From: Streptomyces sp. CB01881
GTDB taxonomy: Bacteria > Actinomycetota > Actinomycetes > Streptomycetales > Streptomycetaceae
Direction: 5' to 3'
DNA length: 64,000 nt
Assembly (NCBI RefSeq): GCF_002953255.1
Contig: NZ_CP026498.1
Location: 10,217,919 to 10,281,918 of the forward strand
The notes under the pieces are model-generated. The model was given only the letters and a program-made list of their open reading frames with translations. It was not told where the DNA came from and did no database searches. A program made the position numbers and the translations under genes. Shown piece after piece: positions 45,312-54,081 of the stretch. Each line of letters starts with the position of its first letter. Within the stretch, counting starts at the first letter, position 1.

Positions 45312-46313
45312 ATGGAGAAGCCGCAGGAACGCTGGGAACTCCGGCTGTTCGACGGGTTCGAGCTGCGGTCCGGGTCCGAGCGGCTGGTGCTGCCGCTGAA
45401 CAGCCAACGCCTCATCGCGCTGCTGGCACTGCGCGTGTCCACCACCCGGGGGCAGGCCGGCGGGATCCTCTGGCCGGAGGCGCCCGAGCGGCAGGCGGGC
45501 GGGCGGCTGCGGACCACCCTCTGGCGGGTCCGGAGCACCGGGCCGGCGATCGTGGAGCGCCGCGGCGGCCAGCTGTCGCTCGCCGCCGGGGTCGACGTCG
45601 ACGTCCGCACCTGGCTGCGCAGTGCCCGGCGGGCGCTCGACGGGCAGGGGCCGGCCGGCCCCCTGGACGCCCGGACGGTGCCGCTGGTGGGCGACCTGCT
45701 GCCGGGGTGGTACGAGGACTGGGTGCTGGTGGAGCGCGAACGGCTGCGCCAGCTCCAGCTGCACGCCCTGGAGGAGGTGTCCGCGCAGTTGCTCGGGCAG
45801 GGGCGGCACGCCGCAGCGCTGGAGGCGGCGCTGAGCGTCCTGCACCTCGATCCGATCAGGGAGAGCGCGCACCGGGCGGTGATCGCCGTCCACCTGGCGG
45901 AGGGCAACCTCGGGGAGGCCCGGCGGCAGTCCGAGGCGTGCCGGGCGATCCTGCTGCGCGAGCTCGGGGTGGGGCCGTCGCCGCTGCTGCGGGCCCTGCT
46001 GGACGGCGCGGAGGACGCGGGGGACCCGGGGCACCGGCAGGCGGGCGCGGCGCTGCAGGCGCCCGTGGTGTCCCAGGCGGGTGCGGCGCCGCAGGTGCCC
46101 GCGGTGCCCCCGCCGGGCGCGGCGGGGACCGGGATGCCGGGTGTCGTGCCCGCGGCGCGTTCGGCGGAGCAGCCTCGGGTGGACCGGCCTCGGGTGGACC
46201 GGCCTCGGGTGGACCGGCCGAGGGTCGGCCGGCAGCCGGAGCGGTCCGCGCGTGAGGCGGAGCGGGGAGCGGAGGCCGTCCCGGGGCCGGCCCCGTTCGC
46301 GGCCGACCGCTGA
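45312..46313 (+). CDS. SARP/BTAD-family transcriptional activator
   Basis: A 333-residue protein. Residues about 8-95 are an OmpR-type winged helix as in SARPs (LRLFDGFELRSGSERLVLPLNSQRLIALLAL, then LWPEAPERQAGGRLRTTLWRVR). Residues about 100-235 are the BTAD tetratricopeptide-like domain. The last 90 residues are disordered and include four RPRVDRPRV-type repeats. ATG 45312 is the natural start. It lies just upstream of the CIS operon and 220 bp before three heptamers spaced 11 bp apart, the usual SARP target, so it is the best candidate activator of the injection system. Confidence 0.88.
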   Translation: MEKPQERWELRLFDGFELRSGSERLVLPLNSQRLIALLALRVSTTRGQAGGILWPEAPERQAGGRLRTTLWRVRSTGPAIVERRGGQLSLAAGVDVDVRTWLRSARRALDGQGPAGPLDARTVPLVGDLLPGWYEDWVLVERERLRQLQLHALEEVSAQLLGQGRHAAALEAALSVLHLDPIRESAHRAVIAVHLAEGNLGEARRQSEACRAILLRELGVGPSPLLRALLDGAEDAGDPGHRQAGAALQAPVVSQAGAAPQVPAVPPPGAAGTGMPGVVPAARSAEQPRVDRPRVDRPRVDRPRVGRQPERSAREAERGAEAVPGPAPFAADR

Positions 46314-46532
46314 GCGGGCGCCGGAGGCCCGCAGCCGGCAGCCTTCCGGCACTGTCCGGGCTCGTCCGGCATCTTCCTGCCTCGTCCGGCACCGTCCGGG
46401 CTCGTTCCGGGCTGTCGCCGGCTGATCGCTGGCGTCCCCGGGCCCCGATGTCCTCGGCTCTCCGGCATCCTCCGTCGGCCGGAATCGACTGATCGAGTGG
46501 TTTGAGCGGGGCGGCACCCCTGTCGCGGTCGG

Positions 46533-46561
46533 CGGTGACAGCTCGGTGACACCCCGGTGAC
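46533..46561 (+). promoter_or_regulatory. Predicted SARP box: three CGGTGAC heptamers at 11-bp spacing
   Basis: CGGTGAC begins at 46533, 46544 and 46555, exactly 11 bp apart, 47 bp before the ATG of the first sheath gene. A TACGAC hexamer at about 46578 may be the -10. SARPs are known to bind heptameric direct repeats with 11-bp periodicity near -35. Confidence 0.7.
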
Positions 46562-46607
46562 GGGAAGTCTGTGACCGTACGACCGTCTGCTGCGAGAGGA
46601 GGCGGTC

Positions 46608-48248
46608 ATGGCTGCCGAGCTGAACCATCCCGGGGTGTACGTCGAGGAGATCCCGAGCGGAGTGCGCACCATCACCGGCGTCGCCACGTCGGTGACCGCG
46701 TTCGTCGGGCGGGCGTCGCGCGGGCCGGTGCACGAGCCCGTCGTCGTCTTCGGCTTCGAGGAGTTCGCCCGGCGGTTCGGCGGGCTCTGGCGCGACAGCA
46801 CCCTCGGCTACGCCGTGCAGGACTTCTTCGCCAACGGCGGCGGTCAGGCGGTCGTCGTCCGGCTGGCCGACAGCACGACGACGCCCGTGCGGTTCGCGGT
46901 CGGCGGGCTGCCCCTGGTCGCGGTCGACCCCGGCACCTGGGGCGTCTTTCTCCGGGCGGTGGTCGACAAGGACGACACCGACCAGCAGGTCGCCGACGAG
47001 CTCAAGGTGCCCAAGGACTCGCTGTTCAACCTGACCGTCCGGGAGTCGGCCCCGGGCGGGCGCACCGAGACCTTCCACAACCTCTCCACCGGGCAGAACG
47101 CCCGGAACGTCGCCAGCGTGCTGGCGGCGCAGTCCGCACTGGTCAGGGTCGACGGGAACCTGCCCGGCGGCACACCGTCCGCGGACCAGGACCGGCTGGG
47201 CAAGGCCGAGGCGGACGTCGGCAAGGCGCGGGCCGGCTACCAGCAGGGGACGGTCACCAAGGACGCGCTGGACGCCGCGGAACAGGCCCTGCGCAAGGCC
47301 GTCGACGACGCGCTCGCCGCCGTGAGCGACGGCGCGGCGCTGACCGCGGCGGACTTCTTGCCGCAGCACGGCGAGGCCGACCACACCGGCCTGTACGCCC
47401 TCGACCACGCGGACCTCTTCAACCTGCTCTGCATCCCCCCGCACAAGCGGGAGAACGGCGACATCGAGCCGGGGCTGGTCTCGGCCGCGCTGGCCTACTG
47501 CAAGAAGCGTCGCGCGGTGCTCCTGGTCGACCCGCGGGACGACTGGAAGTACCCGATCCAGCAGCCCGAGACGTGGCTCGCCCCGATCGACGGCCCGCGC
47601 GAGAACGCTGCGGCCTACTTCCCCCGGCTGCGCCGGGCCGATCCCGAACAGAGCGGCCGGATCCTCGACTTCGCGCCGTGTGGTGCGGTGGCGGGGGTGT
47701 TGGCGCGGACGGATGCGGTGCGTGGGGTGTGGAAGGCGGGGGCGGGGTTGGAGGCGGGTTTGGTGGGGGTGCCGGATTTGGCGGTGCGGTTGTCGGACGG
47801 GGAGAACGGGTTGCTGAATCCGTTGGGGGTGAATTGTCTGCGGTCTTTTCCGGTGGCGGGTCGGGTGGTGTGGGGGGCGCGGACGTTGGCGGGGGCGGAT
47901 GTGCTGGCGTCGGAGTGGAAGTATCTGCCGGTTCGGCGGTTGGCGTTGTTCATTGAGGAGAGTTTGTTCCGGGGGACTCAGTGGGTGGTGTTCGAGCCGA
48001 ATGGTGAGGCGTTGTGGGCGCAGGTTCGGTTGAACGTGGGGTCGTTCATGCAGGAGTTGTTCCGGCAGGGGGCGTTGCAGGGGAGTTCGCCGCGGGAGGC
48101 GTATTTCGTGAAGTGTGATGCGGAGACGACGACGCAGGCGGACCGGGATCTGGGGGTGGTGAACATCCGGGTGGGGTTCGCGCCGTTGAAGCCGGCGGAG
48201 TTCGTGGTGGTGCAGGTGCAGCAGTTGTCGGAGCAACTCCCGTCCTGA
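46608..48248 (+). CDS. Contractile injection system sheath protein, paralogue 1
   Basis: A 546-residue tail sheath protein. It opens with HPGVYVEEIPSGVRTITGVATSVTAFVGRA, the classic sheath N-terminal linker and first strand of phage-tail-like systems. The C-terminal half (LALFIEESLFRGTQWVVFEPNGEALWAQVRLNVGSFM) is the contractile core. About 70 residues of charged helix (near 190-255) form a surface insertion. The last 190 residues are identical to those of the next gene. ATG 46608 follows GAGAGGAGG. It polymerises around the inner tube and contracts on firing. Confidence 0.95.
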   Translation: MAAELNHPGVYVEEIPSGVRTITGVATSVTAFVGRASRGPVHEPVVVFGFEEFARRFGGLWRDSTLGYAVQDFFANGGGQAVVVRLADSTTTPVRFAVGGLPLVAVDPGTWGVFLRAVVDKDDTDQQVADELKVPKDSLFNLTVRESAPGGRTETFHNLSTGQNARNVASVLAAQSALVRVDGNLPGGTPSADQDRLGKAEADVGKARAGYQQGTVTKDALDAAEQALRKAVDDALAAVSDGAALTAADFLPQHGEADHTGLYALDHADLFNLLCIPPHKRENGDIEPGLVSAALAYCKKRRAVLLVDPRDDWKYPIQQPETWLAPIDGPRENAAAYFPRLRRADPEQSGRILDFAPCGAVAGVLARTDAVRGVWKAGAGLEAGLVGVPDLAVRLSDGENGLLNPLGVNCLRSFPVAGRVVWGARTLAGADVLASEWKYLPVRRLALFIEESLFRGTQWVVFEPNGEALWAQVRLNVGSFMQELFRQGALQGSSPREAYFVKCDAETTTQADRDLGVVNIRVGFAPLKPAEFVVVQVQQLSEQLPS

Positions 48249-48258
48249 CCGGGCCGGG
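47676..48258 (+). repeat. 583-bp identical repeat, copy 1 (3' end of sheath gene 1)
   Basis: Identical by eye to 49791-50373, offset 2115 bp. It includes the last 190 codons, the stop and 10 bases after it. Codons end in G or T (Leu mostly TTG) in contrast to C-ending codons upstream. Confidence 0.95.
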
Positions 48259-48281
48259 CGACCAGAGGAACAGGAGGGGCC

Positions 48282-50363
48282 GTGCCTGAGAAGCTCGCCC
48301 AGCCGGGCGTCTACATCGAGGAGATCCCGAGCGGCGTCCACACCATCACCGGGGTCGCGACGTCCATCACCGCCTTCGTCGGCCGCGCCGCCCGCGGCCG
48401 CACCGACGCGCCGGTGACCATCCTCGGCTTCGACGGGTTCGAGAGGGAATTCGGCGGGCTGTGGGAGGGCAGCCGGCTGGGCTTCGCGGTGCGCGACTTC
48501 TTCCTCAACGGCGGCGGCCAGGCCGTGATCTGCCGGATCTACCAGCCGCCGGCGGGCGGCAGCGGAACGGCCGGGCTGGCCTTCGGCCAGGGCGACCGGG
48601 CCGTGAAGCTGGTCGCGGTCTCGCCCGGGGCCTGGGGCAACGGCCTGCGGGCCAGGGTGGACCTGACCGGCGCCCCGGCCGGCGAGCTCTTCAACCTGGT
48701 GGTCGCGGACACGGGCACGGGCGCCACCGAGCGCCACGCCGGCGTCTCGCTCTACGCCGACCACCCCCGGTGCGTGCGGAACGTCCTCGAACGCGACTCC
48801 GCGCTGGTGCGCTGGGGCGCCGAGCCCCTCACCGCGGTACCGGGCACCCCCCGGGTCCGCCCCGTCCCGGCGGCCGCCCCGGCCGAGGCCGGTGCCACGC
48901 CCGACTGGCAGGACCCCGCGGGCGTGGCCGACGCCGCGGCCACGGTGGCCGCCGCGGCGCTGAAGGAGGCCGTCAACGGCAGCGCCGTGGACGGCGCCGC
49001 GGCGCAGACGGCGCACTCGGCCGTCGCCGCCGCCGGACAGGCCAAGGAGGAGGCCGACCGGGCCAGGCAGGACGCGGACACCGCCCTGGCCGCCGCCAAG
49101 CAGGAGAAGCAGCGCACCGAGGCCGGACTCAGCACGGCCGCCAGCGCCCTGACCGCCGCGCAGCAGGCCAGTCCCGTCGACCTGCAGAAGGTCAAGGAGG
49201 CCGAGAAGGCCCAGGCCGAGGCCAAGGCGGCCGATGACGCGGCGGAGGCCGCCGTGACCGGGGTGACGGACATCCGGACCAAGGCCGTCACCTGGGTCGG
49301 CGATGCGGCGGCCAGGGTGACGGAGGCCACGGCCGCAGCGGCCACGGCGGACGGCAAGGCGGTCGAGGCGGAGAAGGCGGCCGAGGACAGGCAGACCGAC
49401 CTCCGGACTGCACGGGACCAGGCCACCGCGGCGGCCGGCCAGCTGGGCGGGGACGACGGCGTCGTGCCCGGCACCGACGCGGTGCGCGGACAGTACGAGC
49501 GCCTCCTCGACCAGGCGGACCTCTTCAACCTGCTCTGCATTCCGCCCTACCGCCCCGACGGCTCCGACGTCGAGCCGGTCCTGTTCGACCTCGCCGCCGC
49601 CTACTGCCGCAAGCGCCGGGCGGTCCTGCTGGTCGACCCGCCGTCCGCCTGGACGACGGCCGACGCCGCCGTGACCGGCTTCCGCGCGGCCGCCGACCAA
49701 CTCGGCGGCCGGGGGCCGAACGCCGCCGTCTACTTCCCGAGACTCAGTCGGCCGAACCCGTTCCGCGGCGGCGCGACCGAGCCGTTCGTCCCGTGTGGTG
49801 CGGTGGCGGGGGTGTTGGCGCGGACGGATGCGGTGCGTGGGGTGTGGAAGGCGGGGGCGGGGTTGGAGGCGGGTTTGGTGGGGGTGCCGGATTTGGCGGT
49901 GCGGTTGTCGGACGGGGAGAACGGGTTGCTGAATCCGTTGGGGGTGAATTGTCTGCGGTCTTTTCCGGTGGCGGGTCGGGTGGTGTGGGGGGCGCGGACG
50001 TTGGCGGGGGCGGATGTGCTGGCGTCGGAGTGGAAGTATCTGCCGGTTCGGCGGTTGGCGTTGTTCATTGAGGAGAGTTTGTTCCGGGGGACTCAGTGGG
50101 TGGTGTTCGAGCCGAATGGTGAGGCGTTGTGGGCGCAGGTTCGGTTGAACGTGGGGTCGTTCATGCAGGAGTTGTTCCGGCAGGGGGCGTTGCAGGGGAG
50201 TTCGCCGCGGGAGGCGTATTTCGTGAAGTGTGATGCGGAGACGACGACGCAGGCGGACCGGGATCTGGGGGTGGTGAACATCCGGGTGGGGTTCGCGCCG
50301 TTGAAGCCGGCGGAGTTCGTGGTGGTGCAGGTGCAGCAGTTGTCGGAGCAACTCCCGTCCTGA
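48282..50363 (+). CDS. Contractile injection system sheath protein, paralogue 2 with a long helical insertion
   Basis: A 693-residue sheath protein with the same start (QPGVYIEEIPSGVHTITGVATSITAFVGRA) and an identical C-terminal 190 residues as paralogue 1. Residues about 207-400 are Ala/Glu/Lys/Gln-rich with heptad character (for example AKEEADRARQDADTALAAAK), predicting a long coiled coil exposed on the sheath surface. GTG 48282 follows AGGAGGGG. Two sheath paralogues with one tube suggest a composite sheath, as in other CIS types with several sheath proteins. The insertion may project from the particle. Confidence 0.94.
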   Translation: MPEKLAQPGVYIEEIPSGVHTITGVATSITAFVGRAARGRTDAPVTILGFDGFEREFGGLWEGSRLGFAVRDFFLNGGGQAVICRIYQPPAGGSGTAGLAFGQGDRAVKLVAVSPGAWGNGLRARVDLTGAPAGELFNLVVADTGTGATERHAGVSLYADHPRCVRNVLERDSALVRWGAEPLTAVPGTPRVRPVPAAAPAEAGATPDWQDPAGVADAAATVAAAALKEAVNGSAVDGAAAQTAHSAVAAAGQAKEEADRARQDADTALAAAKQEKQRTEAGLSTAASALTAAQQASPVDLQKVKEAEKAQAEAKAADDAAEAAVTGVTDIRTKAVTWVGDAAARVTEATAAAATADGKAVEAEKAAEDRQTDLRTARDQATAAAGQLGGDDGVVPGTDAVRGQYERLLDQADLFNLLCIPPYRPDGSDVEPVLFDLAAAYCRKRRAVLLVDPPSAWTTADAAVTGFRAAADQLGGRGPNAAVYFPRLSRPNPFRGGATEPFVPCGAVAGVLARTDAVRGVWKAGAGLEAGLVGVPDLAVRLSDGENGLLNPLGVNCLRSFPVAGRVVWGARTLAGADVLASEWKYLPVRRLALFIEESLFRGTQWVVFEPNGEALWAQVRLNVGSFMQELFRQGALQGSSPREAYFVKCDAETTTQADRDLGVVNIRVGFAPLKPAEFVVVQVQQLSEQLPS

Positions 50364-50373
50364 CCGGGCCGGG
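49791..50373 (+). repeat. 583-bp identical repeat, copy 2 (3' end of sheath gene 2)
   Basis: Second copy of the block at 47676-48258. The flanks differ on both sides (TTCGTC instead of TTCGCG before; G instead of C right after), so the edges are sharp. Confidence 0.95.
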
Positions 50374-50396
50374 GACGATCAGGAGGCGCAGGACAC

Positions 50397-50903
50397 ATGG
50401 CCCAGTTCACTGTCAACACCCAGCGGTTCGACCCCTACAAGAACTTCAAGTTCCGTGTGCGGTGGGACGGCCGGTACGTCCTCGGAGTCAGCAAGGTGAG
50501 CTCCCTGAAGCGCACCACCGAGGTGGTCAGGCACCGGGAGGGCGGCGACCCGTCCAGCAGCCGCAAGTCGCCCGGCCGGACGGAGTTCGAGGCGATCACG
50601 CTCGAACGCGGCGTCACCCACGACCCGGAGTTCGAACAGTGGGCCAACAAGGTCTGGAACTACGGAACGGTGGGAGCCGAGTCCGCGCTGAAGAGCTTCC
50701 GCAAGGACATCATCATCGAGCTCTACAACGAGTCCGGGCAGCTCGTCATCGCCTACAAGGTCTACCGCTGCTGGGTCTCCGAGTACCAGGCGCTCCCGGA
50801 CCTCGACGCCAACGCCAACGCCGTCGCCATCCAGCACCTCAAGCTGGAGAACGAGGGCTGGGAACGTGACGCCGAGGTCACCGAACCCACCGAGCTGGGG
50901 TGA
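50397..50903 (+). CDS. Contractile injection system inner tube protein
   Basis: A 168-residue Hcp/T4 gp19-like tube protein: FDPYKNFKFRVRWDGRYVLGVSKVSSLKRTTEVV, then GGDPSSSRKSPGRTEFEAITLERGVTHDPEFEQWANKVW and the final strands LKLENEGWERD match tail tube proteins of phage-like particles. It stacks as hexameric rings inside the sheath and carries or conducts the payload. ATG 50397 follows GGAGGCGCAGG. It is 33 bp after the second sheath gene. Confidence 0.95.
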   Translation: MAQFTVNTQRFDPYKNFKFRVRWDGRYVLGVSKVSSLKRTTEVVRHREGGDPSSSRKSPGRTEFEAITLERGVTHDPEFEQWANKVWNYGTVGAESALKSFRKDIIIELYNESGQLVIAYKVYRCWVSEYQALPDLDANANAVAIQHLKLENEGWERDAEVTEPTELG

Positions 50904-50907
50904 GGCC

Positions 50908-51690
50908 GTGATCACGCCGGGTACCGCGCGTCGGGCCGTTCCCGCACGACGGGGGGCGGTCCCCGAGCTGCGCCCCATGACGGACGGAGCGCTGCTCGAC
51001 CTCTGGGAGTCGGCGAGTGCGGTGGCCCCGGTCGGCCGCCCGCTCGCGCTGCTCACCGCGGCCTTCCCGCACTGCCGGACCGAGGACTTGGCCGCCGAGC
51101 CGCTCGGGCGCTGCGACGCGCTGCTCGCCGAACTGCGCGCCTCGCTGGTCGGGGACGGTGTCGAGGCGGTCGCGGGCTGCCCGTCCTGCGGCGGCCTGGT
51201 GGAAACCGCCTTCTCGCTGGGCGCCCTGGGCGGTGACGGCGGGCCCGACACCGCGGCGGAGCTGACCACGACCGTGGCGGGGCACGACGTGCACTGCCGG
51301 CCGGTGACGCTGGGCGACCTGATCGCGGTGTGCGGGCTGGCCGACGCCGAGTCGGCTCTGATCGCCCGTTGCGCCGAGATCCGCCGGGCCGGGGCGGCGG
51401 TACCACCGGAGCACCTTCCGCAGGAGGTCCGGGCGGCGGTGGAGGAGGCCATGGCGGCGGTCGACCCGCGCGCCGAGACCCTGCTCGGCCTGAGCTGCCC
51501 GGCCTGCGACACGCAGTGGTGGGCCGCTTTCGACCTCGCGGCGTTCCTCTGGACGGAGGTCGAGAGGCTGGCCCAGTGCCTGCTCGTCGAGGTGGACACA
51601 CTGGCACGGGCGTACGGCTGGCGGGAGTCGGACATCCTGGCCCTCGGGGCGCTCCGGCGCCGCCGCTACCTGGACCTGGTGACGTCGTGA
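50908..51690 (+). CDS. CIS-associated protein with two CxxC zinc-ribbon motifs
   Basis: A 260-residue protein with GCPSCGG and SCPACD, two CxxC pairs about 105 residues apart that could form one zinc ribbon. Between them is a helical segment. It resembles phage proteins encoded between tube and baseplate genes (T4 gp26-like group), which are thought to help baseplate assembly; the identification is by position and cysteines. GTG 50908 after GGGGTGAGG is the likely start. It overlaps the next gene (GTGA at 51687). Confidence 0.72.
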   Translation: MITPGTARRAVPARRGAVPELRPMTDGALLDLWESASAVAPVGRPLALLTAAFPHCRTEDLAAEPLGRCDALLAELRASLVGDGVEAVAGCPSCGGLVETAFSLGALGGDGGPDTAAELTTTVAGHDVHCRPVTLGDLIAVCGLADAESALIARCAEIRRAGAAVPPEHLPQEVRAAVEEAMAAVDPRAETLLGLSCPACDTQWWAAFDLAAFLWTEVERLAQCLLVEVDTLARAYGWRESDILALGALRRRRYLDLVTS

Positions 51691-52643
51691 GCGCGCGGAC
51701 GGGCGGGCCCGCCCAGCCGTCACCGCCCGCCGCCGGCGGTTTCCTGGGCCGGCTCGCCGTGAGGGCCGGCGGTGGTGGCGAGCCGGGTCGGCTACGGCCG
51801 AGGCCGCTCTCGCGGTTCGAGCCGGTGCGGAACGACCGGACGCCCGGCGAGGACGGGGAATCCCCGTCCCGGACCGGGTCGGTGGACGGAGGTTGGGGCA
51901 GCCCGAGGACAGGTCCGGCGCCGGTGCCGACTGCGGTGGCCGAGGCGTCCGGTGCCGGCCGTGGGCGGCCCGCGGCGGAGTGGGCGCCGTCCGTCCGCCC
52001 AGGGGCCGTTCCGGGCGGGGTGCGTGGTGCGTCGTCCGCGCGGGCCCTGGCAGCCGGTGCGGGGCCGGGGGACGAACCGGCCGGCTCCCCACCGGGACAG
52101 GTTGCCGAGACGGCGGACGGCAGTCGGGCCGGCGGGCTGGCACCGGCTGACGGACCCGAAGTCGGTCCGGTGTCAGCAGTTCAGGTGTCAGCAGCTTCTG
52201 CGGCGTCTGCGGCGGGCGAGGCGGTCGGGGTGGAAAGCGGGACACGCCGGTCGCACGGTGGACCCCGCCTGCCCGCGAACCACGGCCCTTCCGCCCGGCG
52301 GCCCGAGCCCGGAGCCACCCGCCAGGGCGAGGGCGAGAACGGGCCTACCGAGCCGGTGAGGCCGCCGGAGGCCGGCGGGGGGCTGCCGGCCGATGACCGC
52401 TCCCGGGTCGAGGGCGATACCCGGGCACCGGACCGTGCCTGGGCCGACCGGGCGCGGGCGGCGGCGGGCCGCCACCCCGCACCCGCGCCCGCGCCGACCC
52501 CGGTGGTCAACGTCTCCATCGGCCGGATCGAGGTGCGTGCCGTTCCGAGCACGTCCGCGTCCGACCGGCGGGAGCGCACCGAGGAGCCCGCCGTCACCAC
52601 GCTGGAGCAGTACCTGCGCCGCCGCTCCGGGAGCCGGACATGA
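51687..52643 (+). CDS. Disordered CIS accessory protein with conserved C-terminal strand
   Basis: A 318-residue protein. The first 260 residues are low-complexity (Gly, Ala, Pro, Arg, Glu). The end VVNVSIGRIEVRAVPST followed by LEQYLRRR is a short beta-strand/helix element common in small proteins of actinomycete CIS loci. GTG 51687 overlaps the upstream stop. It is probably an assembly or linker protein; no catalytic motif is visible. Confidence 0.65.
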   Translation: MSARTGGPAQPSPPAAGGFLGRLAVRAGGGGEPGRLRPRPLSRFEPVRNDRTPGEDGESPSRTGSVDGGWGSPRTGPAPVPTAVAEASGAGRGRPAAEWAPSVRPGAVPGGVRGASSARALAAGAGPGDEPAGSPPGQVAETADGSRAGGLAPADGPEVGPVSAVQVSAASAASAAGEAVGVESGTRRSHGGPRLPANHGPSARRPEPGATRQGEGENGPTEPVRPPEAGGGLPADDRSRVEGDTRAPDRAWADRARAAAGRHPAPAPAPTPVVNVSIGRIEVRAVPSTSASDRRERTEEPAVTTLEQYLRRRSGSRT

Positions 52644-52851
52644 ACGGGCCCGCCTGCCGCCGGCAGGCCGCACGCGAACCCGTCCGGGGCGGGAAGGCCG
52701 TCCGCGGGCCGGCCCGGCGAGGCCACACCGGGTGCGGGGCGATCCGGTGCGCGCCGCTGCGGCCGCCGCTGCGGCCAGCGCTGCTCCGGCCAGCGCCGCT
52801 CCGGTGGGGGGCGCGTCGGCGCGGCTCCTGTTCGAGGAGGAGGTGGGGCGG

Positions 52852-54081
52852 GTGAGCACCGGACGCGCGATCGAAGCCGTCACCCAGGCGCTGCGCGCCG
52901 GGCTCGCGTCGGTCTCGCCGGTCACGGCGCGCCCGCTCGACCGGGCCAGGACCGGCGCCGCCAACGGCCCTCAGCTCAACCTCTACCTCTACGACGTCGC
53001 GCCGAACGCCGCCTGGCGCAACCTCGAACCCCCGACCCAGGCCGGCGGTGGCATCGGCCTGCACCCCCCGCTCGCCCTCGATCTGCGGTACCTGCTGACG
53101 GCCTACGGCGACGGCGACGACGAGATCGCCGCCCACAAGCTGCTCGGCGAGGCCATGCAGGTGCTGCACGACGGGGCGGTCCTCGCGCGGGCCGGCCTCA
53201 AGGGCGTGCTGGCCGAGGCGGGAGTCCACCTCCAGCCGGACCGGGTCCGGCTGACGCCCGTCCACCTGGGCACCGACGAGCAGTCCCGGCTCTGGACGGC
53301 CTTCCAGACCAACTACCGGATCTCGGTGGCCTATCAGGTGTCCGTGGTCCTGATCGACACCCTCGACCCGCCGGCCGCTCCGCTGCCGGTCCTCAAGCGC
53401 GGGCGCGCGCCGGTCGACGAGCAGGGGCGGGACGAGGGCGTGCCGGCCGGCGCGTCGGCGGGCCCCCGGCTGGACCGGGTCACGGTGGAGGCCTGGCGCG
53501 GGAACGACTCCGTCCCGTCCCGGACCGGCGACCGGCTCGTGGTCGAGGGCGCGGGGTTGACGGGCGGTCCGGTGCGCGCGCGGTTCGCCCACCCCCGGCT
53601 GGCGCAGCCGATCTGGGCGGACGCGGCGCCCGGCTCCACCGCCGAGCGCGTACTGCTGTTGGTCCCGGCCGCGCTCCCGGCCGGCTTCGCCACCCTCATG
53701 CTGGCGGTCGGCCCGCCGGAGGGACCGCGGATCACCAGCAACGCCCTGCCGTTGCCGGTCGCGGTCCGGCTCGGCCGTCCGTCCGTGCTGCCGGGCGCCG
53801 GCCGGCCGGGGACGGTCCGGGTCACCGTGCCGTCCGACCGGCTGCTCGTCGACGACCAGGCGGTGCTGCTGTTGGCCGACGGCCGACAGACCGCACCGAA
53901 CACGCGGGTCCGGGCCGGCGCCGTCCTCTCGTTCGACCTCCCGCACACAGGGGCGGCCGGAGCGGTCGTCACGCTGCGGCTCAGGGTCGACGGGGTCGAC
54001 TCCGTGCCGCTGCCCGAGCCGGACCCGGCGAAGCCCCTGCCCACCCGGTTCGATCCCGTCCAACAGGTGGTGCTGCCGTGA
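52852..54081 (+). CDS. CIS tail terminator/cap protein (DUF4255, Pvc16-like)
   Basis: A 409-residue protein. The start TGRAIEAVTQALRAGL and the following LNLYLYDVAPNAAWRN and LALDLRYLLTAYG segments fit the DUF4255 cap family, which closes the tube end in PVC/AFP particles. The second half is beta-rich and may be an Ig-like domain (VEGAGLTGGPVRARF). GTG 52852 after GGAGGAGGTGGGG gives the family N-terminus; the frame is open upstream (52644-52851) but that part is Ala-rich and probably not translated. Confidence 0.85.
   Translation: MSTGRAIEAVTQALRAGLASVSPVTARPLDRARTGAANGPQLNLYLYDVAPNAAWRNLEPPTQAGGGIGLHPPLALDLRYLLTAYGDGDDEIAAHKLLGEAMQVLHDGAVLARAGLKGVLAEAGVHLQPDRVRLTPVHLGTDEQSRLWTAFQTNYRISVAYQVSVVLIDTLDPPAAPLPVLKRGRAPVDEQGRDEGVPAGASAGPRLDRVTVEAWRGNDSVPSRTGDRLVVEGAGLTGGPVRARFAHPRLAQPIWADAAPGSTAERVLLLVPAALPAGFATLMLAVGPPEGPRITSNALPLPVAVRLGRPSVLPGAGRPGTVRVTVPSDRLLVDDQAVLLLADGRQTAPNTRVRAGAVLSFDLPHTGAAGAVVTLRLRVDGVDSVPLPEPDPAKPLPTRFDPVQQVVLP

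Noticed and set aside
45060..50351. Very long open frame on the minus strand (about 1760 codons)
   Set aside because: It is antisense to the sheath and regulator genes and His/Arg/Pro-rich, as expected from high-GC third positions; it has no family resemblance.
52644..52851. Upstream extension or separate small gene before the cap protein
   Set aside because: The extension is Ala-rich and the family N-terminus begins at 52852 with a strong ribosome site; the other frame has no resemblance to any family.
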